A program made the position numbers and the translations under genes. From JBHHYS01 sp046757645 (GTDB taxonomy: Bacteria > Acidobacteriota > Terriglobia > Acidiferrales > 2-02-FULL-67-57), in the NCBI GenBank assembly GCA_046757645.1, contig JBHHYS010000074.1, positions 1-11,754 of the forward strand: a stretch of 11,754 bases of DNA, in the 5' to 3' direction. The notes beneath the pieces are model-generated. The model was not told the origin of the DNA. It was given only the letters and a program-made list of their open reading frames with translations, and searched no databases. How positions within the stretch are numbered: the first letter of the stretch is position 1; every line of letters starts with the position of its first letter. Shown here one piece after another: positions 1 through 11,754 of the stretch.

Positions 1-54
1 GACCGCCGGTCTCCAAAACCGGATGTGGGGGTTCGAATCCCTCCGCCCCTGCCA
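1..54 (+). tRNA. trnW: tRNA-Trp (anticodon CCA), 5' end outside the window
   Basis: This is the 3' part of a tRNA. The anticodon stem CCGGT (6-10) pairs with ACCGG (18-22) around the seven-base loop CTCCAAA (11-17), which puts the anticodon CCA at 13-15 and so identifies tryptophan. A four-base variable region follows, then a T arm GGGGG/CCCTC with the loop TTCGAAT, the 3' acceptor strand, a G discriminator (usual for bacterial tRNA-Trp) and an encoded CCA (52-54). About 21 bases of the 5' acceptor strand and D arm are missing at the window edge. Only 28 nt separate it from secE, in the same direction. A tRNA-Trp just upstream of secE-nusG is a common bacterial arrangement, so it is probably cut from a transcript that continues into secE. 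Confidence 0.95.
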
Positions 55-82
55 ACGTGTGTGAGGATTTGAGCGAGAACGA

Positions 83-385
83 ATGCGCGCGGTAAAGGAA
101 GTCCAGGAAAGGATGGCCGTCCCGCCCGGCGGCGGTCCCTCGGGGCCGGCGGGGCCGGTGGACAAAGTGCGCAGCTGGCCGGGGCAGGTGCGCCAGTTCC
201 TGCACGACGTGCGCCAGGAGTTGCGCAACGTCACTTGGCCCAGTTGGAACGACGCCCGGGCGACCACGGTGGTGGTTCTGGTGGCCACTTTCTTCTTTGG
301 GTTCTACTTAGGGTTTGTGCTGGACCTCCCTTTTCACCAGTTGATGAAGTCGCTGCTGGAATTTGGTCGGCGATTGGTGGGCTAG
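83..385 (+). CDS. secE: Preprotein translocase subunit SecE
   Basis: SecE is the small inner-membrane subunit that clamps SecY in the SecYEG protein-export channel. The 100-residue protein has a Gly/Pro-rich N-terminal tail (about 13-26), an amphipathic helix (about 33-48), the family hallmark ELRNVTWPSW (46-55) and one membrane segment at about 60-81. This is the single-helix form found in most bacteria, not the three-helix form of E. coli. The start is uncertain. ATG 83 has only weak purine runs ahead of it (GAGGA 63-67, GAGCGAG 71-77), whereas an in-frame ATG at 113 has AGGA at 105-108 and would remove the first ten residues without touching the conserved core. The stop TAG overlaps the nusG start by one base, so the two are very likely translated together. 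Confidence 0.93.
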   Translation: MRAVKEVQERMAVPPGGGPSGPAGPVDKVRSWPGQVRQFLHDVRQELRNVTWPSWNDARATTVVVLVATFFFGFYLGFVLDLPFHQLMKSLLEFGRRLVG

Positions 386-936
386 TGGTCGAAGCAACGA
401 AACAAAAGCAAAAGCAGTGGTACATCCTGCACACCTACTCGGGCTTTGAGCGCAAGGTGGCCGAGAGCTTGCGCAGCCGCGTGGAAGCCTTCGGACTGCA
501 GGAGAAGATCGGGGAGGTGAAAATTCCCACCGAGCCGGTAATCGAGATAAAGGGCGGGAAGAAAATCACCAGCGAACGGATGTTCTACCCCGGCTACGTG
601 CTGGTGGAGATGGAGATGGACGAGCACACCTGGCACGTGGTGCGCTCCACCCCGCGGGTCACCGGCTTTATCGGGACCGGCGCCGCCCCCACCCCCTTGA
701 GTCCCAGCGAGGTGGACCAGATCCTCCATCGCGTGCAGGAGGCGGCTGACAAGCCCAAACCCAAGCTTAGCTTTGAGCGGAACGAGACCGTGCGCATCAT
801 TGACGGGCCCTTCACCAACTTCGCCGGGGTGGTGGAGGAGGTGAATCCCGAGCGCAACACCCTCAAGGTGATGGTCACCATCTTCGGCCGCTCCACCCCG
901 GTGGAACTCGACTTCTTGCAGGTGGAGAAAACGTGA
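385..936 (+). CDS. nusG: Transcription termination/antitermination factor NusG
   Basis: NusG binds the RNA polymerase clamp and gate loop, changes pausing, recruits Rho, and can bind ribosomal protein S10 to couple transcription and translation. The 183-residue protein (E. coli has 181) has an NGN domain that opens with WYILHTYSG at residue 12 and includes the FYPGYVLV strand, a linker at about 118-128, and a C-terminal KOW domain (about 130-183) with the core IDGPFTNFAGVV. The GTG at 385 is chosen because it gives the family's normal length, falls just before the conserved WY, and its G is the last base of the secE stop (TAGTG). The only in-frame ATG upstream, at 235, would add 50 residues encoded inside secE. 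The purine run GGTGGG just before the start is a weak ribosome binding site, which fits translational coupling to secE. Confidence 0.95.
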   Translation: MVEATKQKQKQWYILHTYSGFERKVAESLRSRVEAFGLQEKIGEVKIPTEPVIEIKGGKKITSERMFYPGYVLVEMEMDEHTWHVVRSTPRVTGFIGTGAAPTPLSPSEVDQILHRVQEAADKPKPKLSFERNETVRIIDGPFTNFAGVVEEVNPERNTLKVMVTIFGRSTPVELDFLQVEKT

Positions 937-1046
937 TGGCGGCGCGGGTGCCCACCGGGGGCGGCCCGAAGCCGCCGAGGGAACTTTTTGAGAGAGTAGT
1001 GCCGGGAAGATTCAGGTTGGCGATTGATCCATAGCGGAGAGTAGCC
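937..1046 (+). promoter_or_regulatory. nusG-rplK intergenic region, candidate leader of the L11-L1 mRNA
   Basis: At 110 nt this is the longest gap in the window. In bacteria where it has been studied, L1 represses its own operon by binding a site that imitates its 23S rRNA target, usually ahead of rplK, so this is the natural place for such a site. It holds the hairpin at 938-976, five T at 985-989, and a ribosome binding site CGGAGAG (1035-1041) before rplK. I could not recognise a clear L1-type two-helix motif with an asymmetric internal loop, nor a good -35/-10 promoter pair. The regulatory role is therefore inferred from position only. Confidence 0.3.
938..976 (+). promoter_or_regulatory. 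Strong GC hairpin just after nusG (possible attenuator or processing stem)
   Basis: An RNA hairpin can be drawn starting two bases after the nusG stop. Pairs are 938-943 with 971-976 (six G-C pairs), 945-948 with 965-968 (four G-C pairs) and 949-953 with 959-963 (four G-C pairs and one G-U), with a five-base loop ACCGG at 954-958. The only interruptions are G944 opposite A969-A970 and a bulged G964. A shorter rival, 960-965 with 971-976, uses the same 3' arm. A run of five T at 985-989 lies eight bases beyond the stem, too far for a textbook intrinsic terminator. It could be a partial attenuator, a nuclease-processing stem or part of an rplK leader; the sequence alone does not decide. Confidence 0.5.
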
Positions 1047-1496
1047 ATGGCAGTCCGGACCCCCAAAGGCAAGAGAGTGGTGGCGATGGTCAAGCTGCAG
1101 ATTCCCTCTGCCAAAGCCACCCCGGCGCCCCCGGTGGGCCCCGCCCTGGGCCAGCACGGGGTCAATATCATGGAATTCTGCAAGCAGTTCAACTCCAGGA
1201 CCGCGGGCAAGGGCGAGGAAGGGTTGATCATCCCGGTGGTGGTCACGGTCTACCACGACCGCTCCTTCACCTTCATCACCAAGACGCCGCCGGCCGCGGT
1301 GTTGCTCAAGCGGGCGGCCAACATCGCCAAGGGCTCGGGGGAGCCGAACAAGAACAAAGTGGGCACGGTGACCGAGAAGCAGGTGGAGGAGATCGCGCGC
1401 CTCAAAATACCTGACCTCAACACCGTCAGTGTGGAGGCGGCCATCAAGACGGTCAAAGGCACAGCGCGCAGCATGGGTTTGGACGTGGTGTCCTAA
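1047..1496 (+). CDS. rplK: 50S ribosomal protein L11
   Basis: L11 binds the GTPase-associated centre of 23S rRNA at the base of the L7/L12 stalk, and is needed for elongation-factor function and for RelA-dependent stringent signalling. The protein has 149 residues (E. coli 142). Its N-terminal domain contains the hallmark ATPAPPVGPALGQHGVNI (24-41), including the proline pair of the thiostrepton-contact helix region. The C-terminal RNA-binding domain ends with a typical VKGTARSMGLDVV. Compared with common L11 proteins, the N-terminus is about six or seven residues longer and basic (MAVRTPKGKR). ATG 1047 is supported by CGGAGAG at 1035-1041. It is first in the L11-L1-L10-L12 run, and rplA starts only 15 nt after its stop. 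Confidence 0.97.
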   Translation: MAVRTPKGKRVVAMVKLQIPSAKATPAPPVGPALGQHGVNIMEFCKQFNSRTAGKGEEGLIIPVVVTVYHDRSFTFITKTPPAAVLLKRAANIAKGSGEPNKNKVGTVTEKQVEEIARLKIPDLNTVSVEAAIKTVKGTARSMGLDVVS

Positions 1497-1511
1497 ACAG
1501 GAGCGAGCCGA

Positions 1512-2222
1512 GTGAGCGTTGCGATTGCCCGAGCAGGAAAAAGAATTCGGCAGGCGTGGGCCCAGGTGGAAAGCCGCCCCTACCCCATCGAGGAAGCGGT
1601 GGCGTTGCTGAAGAGCCTGCACGCCACCAAGTTTGACGAAACCGTGGAGTTGGCTCTGAATCTGGGGGTGAACCCCAAGCACGCCGACCAGATGGTGCGC
1701 GGCACTGTGGTGCTGCCGCACGGGCTGGGCAAGACCCTGCGGGTGGCGGTGATTGCCGGCGGGGAGAAGGTCAAGGAGGCGGAGGCCGCCGGGGCTGACT
1801 TCGTGGGCGGGGAAGACATGGTGCAGAAGATTCAGCGGGGCTGGATGGACTTCGACGCCGTGGTGGCCACGCCCGATATGATGCGTGCGGTGGGTAAGCT
1901 GGGGCGCATCCTGGGCCCGCGGGGGCTGATGCCCAACCCCAAGACGGGCACGGTCACCTTCGATGTCACCAAAGCCGTCCAGGAGACCAAGGCGGGCAAG
2001 GTGGAGTTCCGCGTGGAGAAGGGCGGCATCGTGCACGCCCCGGTGGGGCGGATCTCCTTCGAGGCCTCCAAGCTGGTTGAAAACGCGCGGGCGGTAATCG
2101 GCGCGGTGATCCGCGCCAAACCGGCGGCGGCCCGGGGACGCTACGTGAAAAAAATTACTCTCAGCTCGACCATGGGAGCCGGCATTTTGGTCGATCCGGC
2201 CTCGGTCGAGGCTACCCTCTGA
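1512..2222 (+). CDS. rplA: 50S ribosomal protein L1
   Basis: L1 forms the mobile stalk beside the E site, helps release deacylated tRNA, and in many bacteria represses translation of its own mRNA. The 236 residues match the family length (about 229-235). Visible signatures are TKFDETVELALNLGVNPKHA in the first half of domain I, GTVVLPHGLGK, and the L1 motif GRILGPRGLMPNPKTGTV in the central domain, followed by the returning domain I strands ending KKITLSSTMG. The start is GTG 1512, preceded by CAGGAG (1498-1503) at a normal distance; no nearby ATG would fit. It sits 15 nt after rplK and 13 nt before rplJ, so the three are almost certainly read from one mRNA. Confidence 0.97.
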   Translation: MSVAIARAGKRIRQAWAQVESRPYPIEEAVALLKSLHATKFDETVELALNLGVNPKHADQMVRGTVVLPHGLGKTLRVAVIAGGEKVKEAEAAGADFVGGEDMVQKIQRGWMDFDAVVATPDMMRAVGKLGRILGPRGLMPNPKTGTVTFDVTKAVQETKAGKVEFRVEKGGIVHAPVGRISFEASKLVENARAVIGAVIRAKPAAARGRYVKKITLSSTMGAGILVDPASVEATL

Positions 2223-2235
2223 GGAGGAAGCTGCT

Positions 2236-2769
2236 GTGGCCAAAAAACGCAGCCAAAAACAGGGCGAGGTCGAGAGCCTCCACCAGGAGTTGTTGCGCGT
2301 CTCCACGCTGGTGCTCTCCAGTTTCCAGGGCCTGAGCGTGCAGCAGGAGACCGATCTGCGCCGGGCGATCCGGGCGGCGGGGGGCAACTACCGAGTGGTG
2401 AAGAACACCTTAGCGCAGCGGGCCGCGGAGAATACCCCGGCGGCGCCGCTGCTCGAGAAACTGAAAGGCGTCAACTCCATCGCCTCCACCCAGGGCGACC
2501 CCGTGGTGCTCGCCAAAGCGCTGACCAAGTACGCCAAGGAGAACCCGGCTTTTACCTTTCGCCGTGGCTTGGTGGAAGGTCGCGTGGTCTCGTTGGCCGA
2601 GTTGCAGACGCTGGCGGCGCTGCCCAGCCGCGACGAACTCTTTGGCAAGCTGCTCGGGTGCTTGCAGGCACCGGCGCAGCGCCTGGCCTCGCTGCTGAGC
2701 GCGCCGGCCCGGCAGCTGGCGGTGGTGCTGCAACGAGCCGAGCAGGAGAAAAAGTTTTCTGAGTCCTAA
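2236..2769 (+). CDS. rplJ: 50S ribosomal protein L10
   Basis: L10 anchors the L7/L12 dimers to the ribosome, binding rRNA beside L11 with its globular N-terminal domain and L12 N-termini with its long C-terminal helix. The 177 residues include the conserved TLVLSSFQGLSV segment, the RNA-binding NYRVVKNTLAQRA (51-63) and the LPSRDEL hinge (129-135). After the hinge there are about 42 residues of helix-forming sequence, longer than in E. coli L10 and like the long form of Thermotoga/Thermus, which carries three L12 dimers; three dimers here is an inference. GTG 2236 has the strongest ribosome binding site in the window, AGGAGG at 2222-2227, whose first base is the last base of the rplA stop. 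The short gap leaves no room for a separate L10 leader. Confidence 0.96.
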   Translation: MAKKRSQKQGEVESLHQELLRVSTLVLSSFQGLSVQQETDLRRAIRAAGGNYRVVKNTLAQRAAENTPAAPLLEKLKGVNSIASTQGDPVVLAKALTKYAKENPAFTFRRGLVEGRVVSLAELQTLAALPSRDELFGKLLGCLQAPAQRLASLLSAPARQLAVVLQRAEQEKKFSES

Positions 2770-2803
2770 GCAGAACTCATTTCTAGCGCAGGAGGACGAA
2801 CCC

Positions 2804-3226
2804 GTGGCTGAGAAGGCTGAAACCAAGGAAGCGAAGAAGGCAGGCAAACTCGACAAACTGGTGGAGGAGGTCAAAGGGCTTTCCTTGCTCGAGGCAGCTG
2901 AGTTGGTCAAGCGTCTGGAGGAGGAGCTGGGGGTGTCGGCGGCCGTCGCTGTTCCCATGGGGGCGGCGGGTGCCGGGCCCGGTGCTCCCGGCGGGGCCCC
3001 CGTTGCCGAGGAGCAGACGGAATTCACCGTCGTGCTCAGCGAGGTGGGACCGAACAAGATCAACGTGATTAAGGCAGTCCGCGAAGTCACCAGCTTGGGC
3101 CTGAAAGAGGCCAAAGACTTGGTGGACGGCGCCCCCAAGCCCATCAAAGAGGGCGTGGGCAAGGAAGAAGCCGACACCATCAAGAAGAAGTTTGAGGCCG
3201 CGGGTGCGAAGGTCGAAATCAAGTAG
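2804..3226 (+). CDS. rplL: 50S ribosomal protein L7/L12
   Basis: L7/L12 is the multi-copy stalk protein that recruits and activates the translational GTPases EF-Tu, EF-G, IF2 and RF3. The 140 residues comprise an N-terminal dimerisation helix pair (about 16-50), a flexible Ala/Gly/Pro hinge (about 51-70) and the compact factor-binding C-terminal domain (about 71-140), with the conserved KINVIKAVREVTSLGLKEAK and KEEADTIKKKFEAAGA. It is longer than the usual 120-130 residues because of about 13 extra Lys/Glu/Ala residues before the canonical start. That extension looks real: GTG 2804 has an excellent AGGAGG at 2790-2795, and no better start lies inside. The 34-nt gap from rplJ allows independent, stronger initiation, as expected for the only multi-copy ribosomal protein. 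Confidence 0.97.
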   Translation: MAEKAETKEAKKAGKLDKLVEEVKGLSLLEAAELVKRLEEELGVSAAVAVPMGAAGAGPGAPGGAPVAEEQTEFTVVLSEVGPNKINVIKAVREVTSLGLKEAKDLVDGAPKPIKEGVGKEEADTIKKKFEAAGAKVEIK

Positions 3227-3243
3227 GCGTCTCGACTCGATCG

Positions 3244-3259
3244 CCTCGGTGTGCCGAGG
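3244..3259 (+). promoter_or_regulatory. Perfect 6-bp hairpin between rplL and rpoB
   Basis: CCTCGG (3244-3249) and CCGAGG (3254-3259) form a perfect inverted repeat around the four-base loop TGTG. No T run follows, so it is not an intrinsic terminator. In E. coli the rplL-rpoB gap holds a partial terminator and an RNase III site that set the ratio of ribosomal protein to polymerase mRNA; this stem lies in the equivalent place within a much shorter 63-nt gap. A similar role is inference. The GTG at 3251, a possible upstream start for rpoB, is buried in the loop and 3' arm. Confidence 0.45.
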
Positions 3260-3268
3260 AAGAATCGC

Positions 3269-3276
3269 GGGAGGAG
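3269..3276 (+). promoter_or_regulatory. Ribosome binding site that sets the rpoB start
   Basis: GGGAGGAG lies 13 nt ahead of ATG 3290. The spacing is a little long but the match is strong. The alternative in-frame start, GTG 3251, has no Shine-Dalgarno-like sequence in front of it, lies in a hairpin, and would place this motif inside the gene. This favours ATG 3290. Confidence 0.6.
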
Positions 3277-3289
3277 TGCAAAGCAATCT

Positions 3290-7747
<4,458 letters not shown>

Positions 7748-7751
7748 TAAA

Positions 7752-7770
7752 TTTTCTCGGCTGAGAGGAG
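7752..7770 (+). promoter_or_regulatory. rpoC ribosome binding site inside a weak hairpin
   Basis: The rpoC ribosome binding site is AGAGGAG (7764-7770), eight bases before the TTG start. The pyrimidine run just upstream, TTTTCTC (7752-7758), can pair with GAGAGGA (7763-7769) across the loop GGCT; two of the seven pairs are G-U. If this forms, the site is masked until ribosomes finishing rpoB at 7745-7750 disrupt it, which would tie RpoC synthesis to RpoB synthesis. The ribosome binding site is clear; the masking is inference. Confidence 0.45.
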
Positions 7771-7778
7771 AAACAACC

Positions 7779-11754
<3,976 letters not shown>

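Noticed and set aside
55..82. Promoter between tRNA-Trp and secE
   Set aside because: Only 28 nt are available and no -35/-10 pair is visible; co-transcription with the tRNA is more likely.
235..384. Upstream in-frame extension of nusG from ATG 235
   Set aside because: It would add 50 residues encoded within secE in another frame. NusG from GTG 385 already has the family's normal length.
960..989. Intrinsic terminator after nusG
   Set aside because: The five-T run begins eight bases after the stem; a canonical terminator needs it immediately next to the stem. Kept only as a possible attenuator or processing stem.
985..1035. Internal promoter ahead of rplK (TTGAGA at 988-993)
   Set aside because: No acceptable -10 hexamer occurs at 16-18 nt spacing.
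992..1044. Eight-base direct repeat GAGAGTAG at 992-999 and 1037-1044
   Set aside because: The second copy overlaps the rplK ribosome binding site, and one 8-mer repeat in 110 purine-rich bases is not far from chance.
594..2387. Minus-strand open frame of 597 codons spanning nusG to rplJ
   Set aside because: It crosses four well-supported genes and their gaps in antisense, and its His/Arg/Leu-rich translation resembles no known family.
3251..3289. GTG 3251 as the rpoB start
   Set aside because: No ribosome binding site precedes it and it lies inside a hairpin, whereas ATG 3290 has GGGAGGAG upstream.

Overview
This window is one co-directional (+ strand) block of the bacterial translation and transcription core: the 3' part of tRNA-Trp, then secE, nusG, rplK (L11), rplA (L1), rplJ (L10), rplL (L7/L12), rpoB and the first 1325 codons of rpoC, which runs off the right edge. 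Almost every base is coding. The largest gap is 110 nt (nusG-rplK), no gap exceeds 300 nt, and there is no mobile element, CRISPR array or accessory gene. No convincing sigma-70-type promoter was seen in any gap, so the block is probably read from a promoter upstream of the window (or from unrecognised internal ones).

The DNA is GC-rich and the proteins are bacterial. From remembered family sequences (no search was run), the RpoB and RpoC N-termini, the cysteine-rich insertion near the start of RpoB and the roughly 1485-residue RpoB best fit Acidobacteriota. This is an inference, of moderate confidence; some delta-proteobacterium-like lineages are the alternative.

Layout: 1-54 tRNA-Trp (5' end missing); 83-936 secE and nusG, overlapping by one base (protein export channel and transcription elongation factor); 937-1046 a leader-like gap with a strong GC hairpin; 1047-3226 the four L1- and L7/L12-stalk protein genes; 3227-3289 a short gap with a perfect 6-bp hairpin; 3290-7747 rpoB; 7779-11754 rpoC (partial). 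L11, L10 and L7/L12 form the GTPase-associated stalk base and stalk of the 50S subunit, L1 forms the opposite stalk, RpoB and RpoC form the RNA polymerase active-site cleft, and NusG binds that polymerase and can link it to the ribosome.

Most distinctive observation: the extra cysteine-rich segment in RpoB (3542-3706) carries W-E-C-x-C-x(12)-C-x(2)-C-G, the same pattern and spacing as the N-terminal zinc site of the RpoC encoded next door (7977-8042), with matching K and H inside the 12-residue spacer, followed by a second C-x2-C-G / C-x2-C-G pair. This suggests a beta subunit carrying its own copy or mimic of the beta' zinc-binding domain. Other points: five of the eight proteins start at GTG or TTG; the rplA-rplJ gap is only 13 nt, so a classical L10 leader cannot lie in it; and hairpins lie in three intercistronic gaps, including one that could mask the rpoC ribosome binding site.
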